From Lachnospiraceae bacterium (GTDB lineage Bacteria > Bacillota > Clostridia > Lachnospirales > Lachnospiraceae), in contig JAQUUX010000027.1 in assembly GCA_028693705.1 (NCBI GenBank), positions 1-37,565 of the forward strand: a stretch of 37,565 nucleotides of DNA, read 5' to 3'. Both the position numbers and the translations under genes were made by a program. Below are positions 1-8,069 of the stretch, piece by piece (the stretch's first letter is position 1; each line of letters begins with the position of its first letter). The notes under the pieces were generated by a model. It searched no databases, had not been told where the DNA came from, and saw nothing but the letters and a program-made list of their open reading frames with translations.

Positions 1-80
1 TGTGGTTGGAGCCTTTCTTTAACCATCGAGTGGTAGGAGTAATGAACCAATCCACAGTATCTCCAAAAAGTATAGCATAC

Positions 81-120
81 AGTCCTTGGAGAGGGACTAT
101 AAACACTACTACTATATAAT
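81..120 (+). promoter_or_regulatory. Candidate promoter with inverted repeat
   Basis: Positions 81-98 form a short inverted repeat with arms AGTCC and GGACT, followed by an AT-rich stretch containing TATAAT at 115-120, about 20 bases before the ABC ATPase start. A dyad at this place resembles the operator of a MerR- or TetR-type regulator of a drug ABC transporter, but no regulator gene is visible and no good -35 box can be assigned. Confidence 0.3.
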
Positions 121-140
121 ACGAGGATGGTGTAACGAGT

Positions 141-566
141 ATGGAAGAGACAGATATTATTCGGGTCAAAGATCTGAGCAAAAGCTATCACCAAAAGCCG
201 GTACTGGAACATTTTAATGTTTCGGTAAAAAAGGGAACTGTATTCGGGCTCTTAGGAGCAAACGGGGCAGGAAAGAGTACCTGCATCTCCTGTATGCTGG
301 GGGTGACAAAGTCTGATAGCGGACAGACCAGTATATTGGGGATGAACCCGGTCAGGAATCGAAAGAAGCTGTTTGAGCAGGTGGGTGTACAATTCCAGGA
401 TGCAAATTATCAGACAGAGATCAGAGTGGAGGAATTGTGTACAGAAACAGCTTCTCTATACAAATGTCCGGCCGATTGGAAACAGCTGTTGGATATCTTT
501 GGAATCGGAGAAAAGAAAAAGGCATTGGTAAAATCTTTGCCCTGGCGATGCCGGAGGTCATACTGA
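141..566 (+). pseudogene. Truncated ABC transporter ATP-binding protein (N-terminal part)
   Basis: The first 130 or so residues are a normal start of an ABC-type ATPase: a strand with VKDLSKSY, the Walker A motif GANGAGKS at about residues 39-46, and a Q-loop region (VGVQFQDANYQTE). The protein should then continue to the LSGGQ signature, Walker B and H-loop, but after KALVKSL the frame runs into foreign sequence and stops. It therefore lacks the signature and Walker B and cannot form a working ATPase. From about 540 the DNA encodes permease in another frame. An intact relative would pair with an ABC-2 permease for export of a drug or peptide. Decay by deletion is inferred. Confidence 0.85.
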
Positions 567-648
567 TCATCCTGGGACTGATCTATGGAAGCAGACCGGC
601 GTTTTCCGGTGCTGATTATACTTTTATGGAACAAGCAATAGCAGCTCT
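540..648 (+). pseudogene. Fragment of an ABC-2 type permease
   Basis: In the frame starting at position 2 modulo 3, about 30 codons read IFALAMPEVILIILGLIYG and then a segment containing SGADYTFMEQ. This matches the region around the first transmembrane segment of ABC-2 permeases that partner the kind of ATPase found just upstream. The fragment has no start of its own, and both ends are joined to other genes: the ATPase on the left and the Ser/Thr/Pro linker of a surface protein on the right. At 634-648 both the permease frame and the surface protein frame read sensibly, which suggests a join at short shared sequence. It is a deletion remnant with no expected function. Confidence 0.6.
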
Positions 649-1710
649 ACCACTACACCGGAAACAACACCATCGGTACCGGCAACTGTACCATCAGTAC
701 CGGCAACTACACCGGCCGATACCGGAAATAATAACAGCAATAGTATCAGACCATATCTGCCAAGTGCAGGAGCAGGAACGATCTTGGATCCGACACCGGT
801 AGAGCCGACAGAAGTCCCATTTATTGAAGGTGAAAACGGAGTCCGGGGATGGGATGTCATAAAGGATGAAGTAACAAACAAATTTACCGAAGCACTGGAA
901 AATGCAGGAGTGGATGTATCGGAAATTACAGATGAGAACGGTAGAATCGATTTAGAAAAGCTTGCTGAGAATCCTGATGTACTGGATGCATTGTCAGGTT
1001 TGGATACACCACTTGAAGTGACTGTCAACATAAACGGAGCTACCGAACTTCCTTCGGAAATCATTTCCTTAATCGAAGGCAAGAACATCGACCTGACCCT
1101 GGAAATGGGAGAAGGAATCCTCTGGATCATCAATGGTAATTCCGTAACAGGAACGGATATGGGTAACATTGACTTAGGAGTAAACAAGAACAGTAGCACG
1201 ATTCCGGTAGATGTTATCAATGAAGTAACCGGCGAGCGCTACAGCATGCAGATCGAGATTGCTCATGACGGTGACTTTGGCTTTACGGCAACCTTGTCTG
1301 TCAACATGGAAGAGAAGAATGCCGGTTATTACGCAAACTTATTCTATTACGATGAAGAGGTAGATGCATTAGAATTTGTCAGCTACGCACAGATTGATCC
1401 GGAAGGCAATGCAGCTTTGGAATTTACCCATGCATCGGCCTATACCATTGTAGTCAGTGCAGAACCAATGAACGCAGATGATCTGACTTCTGAAACCAAA
1501 GAAACAACAGGCGATACAGACGCAGAGAATCCTTCGACCGGTATACAGATGAATAACGGCGCAGATGGAAGTAATATGACTCTATGGATAGTAATCGCTG
1601 TGGCAGTCGTTCTTGTACTGGCAGGACTTGGTGTCTTTGTAGCAAACAAGAAGAAAAAGACAATGAATAGTAAACAGGATAGTAAACAGACTATAAATAG
1701 AAATAAATAG
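637..1710 (+). pseudogene. C-terminal part of a sortase-type cell-surface protein
   Basis: The open frame from 616 to 1710 encodes a Ser/Thr/Pro-rich linker (SNSSSTTTPE, repeated PSVPAT), two or more beta-rich segments that look like extracellular domains, an acidic Thr-rich spacer, the motif NPSTG, a hydrophobic segment of about 20 residues (LWIVIAVAVVLVLAGLGVF) and a lysine-rich tail. This is the usual layout of a wall-anchored protein, with NPSTG in the place of LPXTG. There is no signal peptide and no convincing start: a TTG at 784 has only a weak AGGA upstream. The N-terminal part was probably lost in the same event that joined the permease fragment. A transcription terminator follows directly. 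Confidence 0.7.
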
Positions 1711-1720
1711 TAAAAAAGCA

Positions 1721-1765
1721 GACAGTCGCTCGGAGTTACAATTCATTCGAGCGGCTGTTTTATTT
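1721..1765 (+). terminator. Rho-independent terminator after surface protein
   Basis: Arms CAGTCGCTCG (1723-1732) and CGAGCGGCTG (1748-1757) pair with one G-U, followed by TTTTATTT. It sits about 12 bases after the stop codon of the surface protein remnant. Confidence 0.8.
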
Positions 1766-1856
1766 ATGTAAAAGTTAAAAAAGCACTTTACATTTTAAAG
1801 CACTTTTTATAAAATATATCTACATATCTGGGAAGAAATATTTCAAGATCTTTCTT

Positions 1857-1935
1857 AATAAACACATGACGCTGTCTGTGTCAGTCGTGTAAAAACCCCT
1901 ATATGAAAACAACTGAATATGGAACTGGAAATGTT
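1857..1935 (+). repeat. 79-bp direct repeat, copy 1
   Basis: This copy and the one at 2629-2707 are both 79 nt and differ at only a few positions (a C-run one base shorter, one A/G change, an extra C near the end). They bracket the small nuclease-like ORF. The first third can fold on itself (ACAC and TGAC pairing with GTCA and GTGT). The second copy lies 43 bases upstream of the Rpn nuclease gene, so the unit is probably the native leader of that gene. Confidence 0.9.
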
Positions 1936-2006
1936 ATAAAAAGAAATGCTAACGATAATTCTCTTTGGAAAGGTGGAGAGGAAAATTGGATAGACAAGGG
2001 GAGGGA

Positions 2007-2531
2007 TTGGAAAATATTAAAATAATAACAGATTCTTTGGGGAATAAAGTGGTTTTGCTTTCAGAAATTATATTTACTAATAAGCAGAGTATTGATTGGG
2101 ATGAAGTTGAGAAATATTTGAATAAGTATGTAAATCAGTTTGTGAAAATAACAGAATCTAATGATATCGTTTATATAGGAAGGCATTTCCCAAATGAATA
2201 CAGTGGTTCAAAATATACAAGAAAAACAAAAGGTGCAAGGACAAAAGCAAAGGCTAATGCAGTACAGGGGATTTTGGAAATGTTAGAGATTGCTTCTGAA
2301 AAATCATATCGTGAAAATCATAAGGAAAAACATACGGAAGATGCCGGAAAAGGCTGGTATTATTACAAGACAAGATTTGCATTACCTATTTATAAAAATG
2401 AAACTAAAACAAATTCTTATAATCTGTATACAGCATGTATGGTAATAAACTGCACTGCAAGAGGTAAAATGTTTCTTTACGATGTTGTAGATATAAAAAA
2501 AGAAGCGAGTAACCCACTCAAGACAACTTAA
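2007..2531 (+). CDS. Putative phage/polymorphic-toxin type nuclease domain (BECR-like)
   Basis: A 174-residue protein. The TTG at 2007 is favoured because AGGGGAGG lies just upstream; a longer reading from TTG 1965 has no ribosome site. Visible blocks are a start of the type NIKIITDSLGNKVV, then DIVYIGRHFPNEY, a basic KGARTKAKANAVQG segment, RENHKEKHTEDA-GWYYYKTRF, and a final LYDVVDIKKE. From memory this pattern matches a small domain at the C-terminus of large phage and conjugative-element proteins, of the Barnase-EndoU-ColicinE5-RelE-like nuclease group. Here it stands alone with no immunity gene, so it may be a detached fragment. It is enclosed by 79-bp direct repeats and is markedly AT-rich. 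Family assignment is by recall and moderate. Confidence 0.5.
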   Translation: MENIKIITDSLGNKVVLLSEIIFTNKQSIDWDEVEKYLNKYVNQFVKITESNDIVYIGRHFPNEYSGSKYTRKTKGARTKAKANAVQGILEMLEIASEKSYRENHKEKHTEDAGKGWYYYKTRFALPIYKNETKTNSYNLYTACMVINCTARGKMFLYDVVDIKKEASNPLKTT

Positions 2532-2628
2532 ACAGTAGCCAAATGGTTCAAAACCGCTTCTTCGTATGCATATATTAGCATCGGAGAAACAAAATGTCAA
2601 ATGAGAAATTATGATTCAAAATTTTCTA

Positions 2629-2707
2629 AATAAACACATGACGCTGTCTGTGTCAGTCGTGTAAAAACCCTATGTGAAAACAACTGAATATGGAACCTGG
2701 AAATGTT
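2629..2707 (+). repeat. 79-bp direct repeat, copy 2
   Basis: Near-identical to 1857-1935, in the same orientation, with starts 772 bases apart. It ends 43 bases before the Rpn-type gene and may form its transcript leader. Confidence 0.9.
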
Positions 2708-2749
2708 GCGTTTACAGCAAATACTCATGTATAATAAAGGAGGAATTAC

Positions 2750-3709
2750 ATGACGAAAACGTATATCAGCAGAGCAATTGAAGCAGCTGCTGAAAAAGCA
2801 CAGTATGATGAACATGCGAAAAGACTGTTGGGAAACCGTGTCATATTGGCAAGGATCATAAAACAGTCTGTAGCAGAAGCAAGGAAGCTGTCAGTTGAAG
2901 AGATAATGTCCTGTATTGGAGAGAAAATCGATATTGCTTCAGTTCCGTTGGCACCCGGAGAAAGTATGATACCAGATCGTATACCGGGAGATAATGTGGA
3001 GGATAAAGTACCGGGAGAGGGTATTGTCACTTATGATATTCGCTTTTCCTTAAGGTTGCCTGATAAAGAGGAAGAATTCATAAAATTACTGGTAAATCTG
3101 GAAGCACAGAAATCGCTGCCATCAAAGTATAAAGTAGAAACCAGAGGTGTATTCTATGCGTGCCGGATGATCTCGGCACAGTTAGATACGGAATTTGTAA
3201 ACAGTGATTATCAGAAAATTCGGAAGGTCTATTCTATCTGGATCTGCATGAATGTCCCGGAGTATATGGCCAATACCATGGCGCAGATACGCCTGCAAAA
3301 AGAAGACCTGTATGGCAGGATGCCGGATCATCAAGAAGCCTATGATAAACTGGCAGTTATCATCATTAACTTAAATCAGAAAAACAAAAATAAAAGCGGA
3401 GATTTCTTTCGTTTCCTGAATGTACTGCTGTCACCGGATATGGCGGCAGTGGATAAGGAAGAAATCCTACATACAGAATATGGAATTGCAGTAGAGCAGG
3501 AAATCGGAGAGGAGCTGAGGCAGATGTGTAACTTAAGTGAAGCAATTGAAGAGAAAGGCATAGAAAAAGGTATAGAAAAGGGAATAGAAAAAGGGATTGT
3601 TGCAATGGTAGAGTTACTTGTCGAAATGAATCTTTCCAAAGAGCAAATCAAACAGAAGCTTATGGAAAAATTTGATTTGACAGAGAGTGCTGCGCAAAAA
3701 TATATATAA
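2750..3709 (+). CDS. Rpn family recombination-promoting nuclease/putative transposase
   Basis: A 319-residue protein with a strong ribosome site (AAAGGAGGAATTAC before the ATG). It has the layout of clostridial Rpn/PD-(D/E)XK proteins: an N-terminal helical part, a central restriction-endonuclease-like core with YDIRFSL followed by LVNLEAQ (the D and E-x-Q positions of the fold), then a helical C-terminus. Residues 268-283 contain four EKGI units in a row, a hallmark of this family, and the end (LVEMNLSKEQIKQKL) resembles its usual C-terminal helix pair. E. coli Rpn proteins cut DNA and promote RecA-independent recombination; the role here is inferred from family. The gene is intact and is preceded by one of the two direct repeats. 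Confidence 0.85.
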   Translation: MTKTYISRAIEAAAEKAQYDEHAKRLLGNRVILARIIKQSVAEARKLSVEEIMSCIGEKIDIASVPLAPGESMIPDRIPGDNVEDKVPGEGIVTYDIRFSLRLPDKEEEFIKLLVNLEAQKSLPSKYKVETRGVFYACRMISAQLDTEFVNSDYQKIRKVYSIWICMNVPEYMANTMAQIRLQKEDLYGRMPDHQEAYDKLAVIIINLNQKNKNKSGDFFRFLNVLLSPDMAAVDKEEILHTEYGIAVEQEIGEELRQMCNLSEAIEEKGIEKGIEKGIEKGIVAMVELLVEMNLSKEQIKQKLMEKFDLTESAAQKYI

Positions 3710-3751
3710 TAAGACAATTTTTTTAGCGTTATAAATATTCATAAACAATTA

Positions 3752-3802
3752 TGAAGCATAGACAGCCGCTTGGATTTTTCTGCGAGGCTGTTTGTGCTTT
3801 TT
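3752..3802 (+). terminator. Terminator after Rpn gene
   Basis: ACAGCCGC pairs imperfectly with GCGAGGCTGT around the loop TTGGATTTTTCT, followed by a T-rich tail (TTTGTGCTTTTTTATT). It lies about 45 bases after the stop. Confidence 0.6.
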
Positions 3803-3808
3803 TATTGT

Positions 3809-3823
3809 TTGAACGATATTCAA
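3809..3823 (+). promoter_or_regulatory. TetR-type operator, site 1
   Basis: TTGAACGATATTCAA is an inverted repeat with arms TTGAA and TTCAA and a 5-base centre. A second identical copy lies at 3864-3878 and a third, with the last base changed, at 26730-26744. The spacing and symmetry suit a dimeric TetR regulator such as the one encoded at 4426-5484. Confidence 0.7.
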
Positions 3824-3831
3824 ATCAACTA

Positions 3832-3860
3832 TTGAAAAAATAAAAAAAGAGTAATATAAT
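3832..3860 (+). promoter_or_regulatory. Sigma-70 type promoter between two operators
   Basis: TTGAAA at 3832-3837 and a perfect TATAAT at 3855-3860 are separated by 17 bases. The promoter is flanked by two identical palindromes and drives the lipoprotein pseudogene and probably the TetR-GNAT gene behind it. Confidence 0.8.
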
Positions 3861-3863
3861 AAA

Positions 3864-3878
3864 TTGAACGATATTCAA
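3864..3878 (+). promoter_or_regulatory. TetR-type operator, site 2
   Basis: This is an identical copy of TTGAACGATATTCAA lying immediately downstream of the -10 box, across the likely transcription start, where a bound repressor would block initiation. Confidence 0.75.
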
Positions 3879-3905
3879 GATAGAAAATAAAGGAAGCAAC
3901 AGATT

Positions 3906-4358
3906 ATGAGTAAAGTACAATTTATGAAAAAAGCAGCAGTCCTTATGATAGGTGCAGTGATGTTATTTTCCATAAGCAGCTGTGGGAGAAGTACAGCAGA
4001 TGATAGTGGGACAAATGCTTCCGGCATAGCAGAGGATACCAAATTCGAAACATATAATTTTTCCGAAACAGTATCGGAGGAAGTGGGGAAATCGAATTAA
4101 GTGATTTACTTTCACGAATTGAAACGGATGGAGAGGCTGCTACCCCAGGGAGTAAAATGACAATTACTCGTCTGACCTCAGATTTGTTGGATTGGGGAAG
4201 CTCGACTTCCATCTATAAATGATACTTGTGAAGAATTAAAGGGTAATAGCGCAGAAGAGTACTTATCATATGCGGGTTGTGATGATACAATGTATCCTTG
4301 GAGTGAGAATGCATTTCAGGCAGTTGAAGTTGTGATGTCAGCTGTAGGTGTGCAGTAG
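3906..4358 (+). pseudogene. Small lipoprotein gene with two frameshifts
   Basis: The start encodes MSKVQFMKKAAVLMIGAVM and a lipobox, LFSISSCG, so a lipid-anchored secreted protein is expected. The frame stops at 4100. Allowing one missing base in the G4 run near 4085 restores the frame (VGEIELSDLLSRIETDGEAA), and one surplus base in the G4 run near 4196 restores it again (LLDWEARLPSINDTCEEL) through to a TAG at 4356-4358. The repaired product would be about 150 residues, with two cysteines in the last third. I do not recognise the family. It is the first gene after the double-operator promoter, and the TetR-GNAT gene follows 67 bases later. Both indels lie in G-runs, so sequencing error or slippage is possible. 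Confidence 0.75.
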
Positions 4359-4425
4359 TTATAGACTCAGGTTGTAATCAAAATAAAAACAAAAGAATTG
4401 CTGTTACAGCAGAATGAGGAGTAAT

Positions 4426-5484
4426 ATGGCACGTAAACCGGTAGAATCAGGTGGAAAAAAAGATGAAATCATTGCAGCGGCACTGGAACTGTTTATGGAG
4501 AAAGGGTATGCAAATACTTCGATCCGTATGATCCAGAGCAAGGTGGGCAGTGAGGTCGGCTTATTTTATTATTATTTTAAGGACAAGGATGCTGTATTCG
4601 AACAGGCGTTAAATTTATTTTTTGAATCTTATAAGAAAGAATTTGCACAGATTGTAGAGCAGGGAAGGCGAAATCCCAGCAGATTACTGACTAATTTTTT
4701 TGTTTATATGGAAGAGGCTACAGATGCTTTTCGTGAACAATATGCGGCGAAGCTTCACTGGACAGTGAGACGGGCGATCAGAGAGCAGATGCTTGAAGTC
4801 ATTGAGCCGTATTTGAGAGAAATTATGGATATTCTGGTTTCCTATGGTGCCAGACCGAAACTGGATTTGGATGTGGCAGCAATGTTTTTGACCCATGGGG
4901 TGGGAAGCATTATTTTACATGAAGAAAAATCTGTTTTTAAAGAAAAGAGTGCCGAAGTTACAAAGGGAATCAATCTGATCATGGGATTGGATCCGAATAC
5001 AGCAGAGATGCTGTTTCCAAAATTTGCAACGAAAGAGGATATTCCGGGTTGTATGAAACTGGTAGAGAAGGTAGAGGCATTTTTTCCGGGAATGCAAAAA
5101 GATGTGTTTGAGAACCAGTTAAAGTCATATATAGAAAAAGGGGAAGCCGTAGTAACCAGATTGCGGGGGGAAGTCGAAGGACTGGTACTCTTTTCTAAAG
5201 AAACAAAAAGCATTGATTTCCTGGGAAGAAATCCGGAGTATCCTCATAAAGGGATTGGCATGAGATTATTGGAAACAGCGATTGCACAGTTTCCAATTGG
5301 GGAAGAAATTTCGGTTATTACTTTCAGAGAGGAAGATCCGAAAGGAATGGATGCCAGAAGGCTATATTCTAAATTTGGATTTGAAACAGTCGAATTGTTA
5401 ACTATGTTTGAGTACCCTTGTGAGAAAATGCAACTGACAGTTGCGGAAATTCCAAGCAAAGTTGGTAGTGTGCAACCGCGGTAA
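4426..5484 (+). CDS. TetR family regulator fused to a GNAT acetyltransferase domain
   Basis: The start at 4426 is chosen because AGGAG lies 6 bases upstream; an ATG at 4414 is before that site. Residues 8-60 are a TetR DNA-binding domain (IIAAALELFMEKGYANTSIRMIQ, then GLFYYYFKDKDAVFEQAL). The middle is helical and suits the TetR ligand-binding domain. From about residue 200 there is a GNAT fold, with the acetyl-CoA loop HKGIGMRLL at about 272-280 and YSKFGFE near the end, for 352 residues in all. Such fusions are seen in clostridia. The GNAT part could sense acetyl-CoA or modify a ligand; neither is shown. The gene is preceded by a promoter between two palindromes that are probably its own operators, and a third lies at phzF. 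Confidence 0.9.
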   Translation: MARKPVESGGKKDEIIAAALELFMEKGYANTSIRMIQSKVGSEVGLFYYYFKDKDAVFEQALNLFFESYKKEFAQIVEQGRRNPSRLLTNFFVYMEEATDAFREQYAAKLHWTVRRAIREQMLEVIEPYLREIMDILVSYGARPKLDLDVAAMFLTHGVGSIILHEEKSVFKEKSAEVTKGINLIMGLDPNTAEMLFPKFATKEDIPGCMKLVEKVEAFFPGMQKDVFENQLKSYIEKGEAVVTRLRGEVEGLVLFSKETKSIDFLGRNPEYPHKGIGMRLLETAIAQFPIGEEISVITFREEDPKGMDARRLYSKFGFETVELLTMFEYPCEKMQLTVAEIPSKVGSVQPR

Positions 5485-5586
5485 AATGCTATATTTGCCG
5501 GGTAACAGACAACATTGTTTAGAGAAAAGGCAAAATACCATACTATGTGATATGAATTGGTAAAGAGTCTTGAAGTGAGGGTAAAG

Positions 5587-6549
5587 ATGATTATAGGAGA
5601 AAAAATTGTTTTATTGAGAAAAAGAAACGGATGGTCACAGGAAGAGCTGGCAGACAAGATGAATGTTTCCAGACAATCTGTTTCTAAATGGGAAAGTGCA
5701 TCCAGTATTCCTGATATGAATAAGATACTGGAACTTAGCCGCGTATTTGAAGTAAGTTGTGATTATTTGTTAAAAGATGAACTTGAAAGTGAATCAGACG
5801 AGGGGACGGATACTGTTCACAGTGGATTGCGTGAGATACCATTAACCGAGGCAGTTACATTTCTGGATGTGAAAAAAGAAACTGGTAAGGTTACAGCATT
5901 TGGAGTAACACTGTGTATTTTATCCCCGGTTGTACTCATTATTTTATTGGGGCTGGCAGAAATGAATCGTTTATCGGAAACTGCTGCAGCCGGGATTGGT
6001 GTCAGCATCCTGTTAATATTGGTAGCAACTGCTGTAGCAATGTTTATCAGTACGGAGAGACAGCTGAAACGTTATGAATATCTGAAAAAAGGGGAATTTG
6101 ATCTGGCTTACGGAGTGGCCGGTATTGTGGGTGAACGACAGGAAAAAGCTGAAAAAAGTTTATATTCTCATACTATTATGGGTGTGGCTTTGTGTATCGT
6201 AAGTGCGGTGCCATTATTGTTAGCAGGGATTAGCGATATTTCAGATCTGGTTTATCTCCTGGCAACAGACTTTCTGTTAATTATAGTATCTGTAGCAGTC
6301 CATATCCTGGTGAAGACATCTATAGAAAAAGAATCCTATAACATATTACTAAAGCAGGAGGAATTCGACCCGGAGGAGATCCGTAAGAATAAAAGAAGTG
6401 CAAAATTCCAGGCGATTCTGTGGCCGCTGCTGGTGGCATTTTATCTGGGTTGGAGCTTCTTAACAGATAACTGGGAAATTACCTGGGTAGTATTTCCGGT
6501 TGGTGCATTGATTAGCGTTGCGATGAGCCAGCTGTTGCGTATGGAGTAG
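5587..6549 (+). CDS. XRE family regulator with C-terminal membrane domain
   Basis: A 320-residue protein starting at ATG 5587 behind GAAGTGAGG; the longer frame from TTG 5557 has no site. Residues 1-60 are a Cro/CI-type helix-turn-helix (LRKRNGWSQEELADKMNVSR, then QSVSKWESASSIPDMNKILELSRVF). After an acidic linker there are about six hydrophobic segments, near residues 107-129, 137-158, 197-216, 222-243, 277-293 and 299-315. The form is common in clostridia as a membrane-tethered regulator, probably sensing an envelope signal. Its targets are unknown, but the neighbouring methyltransferase 45 bases downstream is likely in the same transcript. Confidence 0.85.
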   Translation: MIIGEKIVLLRKRNGWSQEELADKMNVSRQSVSKWESASSIPDMNKILELSRVFEVSCDYLLKDELESESDEGTDTVHSGLREIPLTEAVTFLDVKKETGKVTAFGVTLCILSPVVLIILLGLAEMNRLSETAAAGIGVSILLILVATAVAMFISTERQLKRYEYLKKGEFDLAYGVAGIVGERQEKAEKSLYSHTIMGVALCIVSAVPLLLAGISDISDLVYLLATDFLLIIVSVAVHILVKTSIEKESYNILLKQEEFDPEEIRKNKRSAKFQAILWPLLVAFYLGWSFLTDNWEITWVVFPVGALISVAMSQLLRME

Positions 6550-6593
6550 GTTTTAGATTTGGTATATTTGTGTTTGATTTTGGAGGGGAGATT

Positions 6594-7226
6594 TTGAGAA
6601 CTGTAATTTTTCAAATAGCAGCAATTGCTATTATGATTTTATTTTATCTGATTTATTTTTTCAAAATGATGAAGCAGCATGAAAAAGGAATTCAGACGGT
6701 ACAGATGAATAAGAGCAATGCTGATGGAATAAAGGATCAAAATACTTTATTCGCAGAGCGGCTGGTTTCCTGTATGAGTGTTGTAATCGTAATTGTACAG
6801 CTGCTCAGTATTGTCTGTAACTGGTCAGTCTTAACACTGAATGCGCAGGTAGATGGTGTTTTGTGCGGTATTCTTGGAGTTTTGCTCTTTGGCATGGCAG
6901 TTTATAATATGAAGGATAGCTGGAGAGCCGGCATACCGGAAGCAGAACAGACAACGCTGGTCACGGATGGAATATATAGATATAGCAGGAATCCGGCATT
7001 TCTTGGTTTTTATTTTATGTATACAGGTATCTTGCTAGTGTTCTTTAATCCGTTTCTTTTCTTTGTAACAGTGGCAACTATGAGTGCGTTTCATCTGCAG
7101 GTTATGGAAGAAGAGAGATTTTTGGAAAAGCGTTTTGGCGAAGCCTATGTGCAGTATCGCAAAGATGTATTCTGTTATCTGGGTAGAAAAAATGGCTGCG
7201 TATTTGTGAAAAAAAACGAAAGATAA
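6594..7226 (+). CDS. Isoprenylcysteine carboxyl methyltransferase (ICMT) family membrane protein
   Basis: TTG 6594 follows GGAGGGGAG directly and is preferred to GTG 6570. The product of 210 residues has four to five hydrophobic segments. Its C-terminal half carries the family pattern LVTDGIYRYSRNPAFLGFYF, a helix, and then EERFLEKRFGEAYVQY-K, which binds S-adenosylmethionine in ICMT/PEMT-type membrane methyltransferases. Bacterial members are not prenyl-protein enzymes and may methylate phospholipids or small lipids; the substrate cannot be told here. It follows the XRE membrane regulator closely and is convergent with the TRIC-type gene. Confidence 0.85.
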   Translation: MRTVIFQIAAIAIMILFYLIYFFKMMKQHEKGIQTVQMNKSNADGIKDQNTLFAERLVSCMSVVIVIVQLLSIVCNWSVLTLNAQVDGVLCGILGVLLFGMAVYNMKDSWRAGIPEAEQTTLVTDGIYRYSRNPAFLGFYFMYTGILLVFFNPFLFFVTVATMSAFHLQVMEEERFLEKRFGEAYVQYRKDVFCYLGRKNGCVFVKKNER

Positions 7227-7228
7227 AA

Positions 7229-7283
7229 CAAAAAAATATGTCAGGCCGTCGATATGATTATGCAGAGAAAACGGGACGGTCTA
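7229..7283 (-). terminator. Terminator for the minus-strand TRIC gene
   Basis: AGGCCGTC (7242-7249) can pair with GACGGTCT (7274-7281) with one G-U. Read on the minus strand, the stem overlaps the TRIC stop codon and is followed after a few bases by a run of seven Ts. Confidence 0.55.
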
Positions 7284-7934
7284 TGCAGTAAAACGAATCC
7301 GAGGAAGATTCCACTTGAATACTGTTGCCAGCATACGAATGGTGAAAATAGCAGCAATACCAAGCAGACTGGACAGAGTGGCAGAGATGCCTCCACGTAA
7401 GCAAAGCAGATAAATACAGGCTCCAATGATGGAAGCCACAGCATAGATGTGTTTGGCGAAGATCATGGGTTTTCTGGATACAATAATATCCCGGATCAAG
7501 CCACCGCCTACGCCGGTGGTGACGCCCAGGAAGATGAGCAGGAAGGTGTTATATCCATATCCGGTTTCAGCAGTGATCTGCATACCGGCGATGGTAAATA
7601 CACCCAGTCCCGCGGCATCGAAAATGTTGTTCAGGCTGTCGATAAAGGCTGAATGTTTTTTATAATAATCTCTTGTAATATAAGCGATAATAAATACCAG
7701 TAATGAGGTAATCATGGACATGGCCAGACTGGTGTAGCTGTCAAACATATGGGGTGGCAGCAGGCCAAGCAGCAGATCTCTTGTAACGCCTCCGCCCATG
7801 GAGGTTATGATACCTAAAAAGATAACTCCAAATAAATCCAATTCTTCATCAATTGCTACCATAGCACCTGAAATGGAAAAAGCAATGATTCCTATCGTAT
7901 TTAAAATCCCTAAAAATAATGCAAATGACCACAT
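7281..7934 (-). CDS. TRIC cation channel / UPF0126 family membrane protein
   Basis: The start is placed at 7934 because CAGGGGGAT stands 7 bases before that ATG; 11 extra codons upstream lie before the site. The 217-residue protein is almost all membrane segments (about seven). It contains the two internal repeats of the family, each with the pore motif GGG-x-x-RD: MGGGVTRDLLLG in the first half and VGGGLIRDIIV in the second. Bacterial TRIC homologues form trimeric potassium-type channels. It is transcribed away from the MATE gene and convergent with the ICMT gene. High confidence in the family, low in the physiological role. Confidence 0.9.
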   Translation of the reverse strand: MWSFALFLGILNTIGIIAFSISGAMVAIDEELDLFGVIFLGIITSMGGGVTRDLLLGLLPPHMFDSYTSLAMSMITSLLVFIIAYITRDYYKKHSAFIDSLNNIFDAAGLGVFTIAGMQITAETGYGYNTFLLIFLGVTTGVGGGLIRDIIVSRKPMIFAKHIYAVASIIGACIYLLCLRGGISATLSSLLGIAAIFTIRMLATVFKWNLPRIRFTA

Positions 7935-8069
7935 GAAAGTATCCCCCTGCAAATAATTCCAAATCAATCTGATTTTTACAAATATAGCATGTTTTTGACT
8001 TCTTATAAAGCAAAACGTGATAGAATAGACCCAAAACGAATGATAATGATTTGAAAGGTTGAATTTGCA

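Noticed and set aside
1-56. Possible hairpin at the window start (TGTGG-TTGG with CCAA-TCCACA)
   Set aside because: The arms do not match exactly, and the region may be the end of a gene lying outside the window.
624-1220. Long minus-strand open frame opposite the surface protein
   Set aside because: It mirrors the coding frame, its composition is low-complexity Ser/Val/Leu, and it has no ribosome site or domain pattern.
2501-2562. Inverted repeat GAAGCG ... CGCTTC near the end of the nuclease-like ORF
   Set aside because: The arms are short, the loop is long, and no T-run follows, so it is not a convincing terminator.
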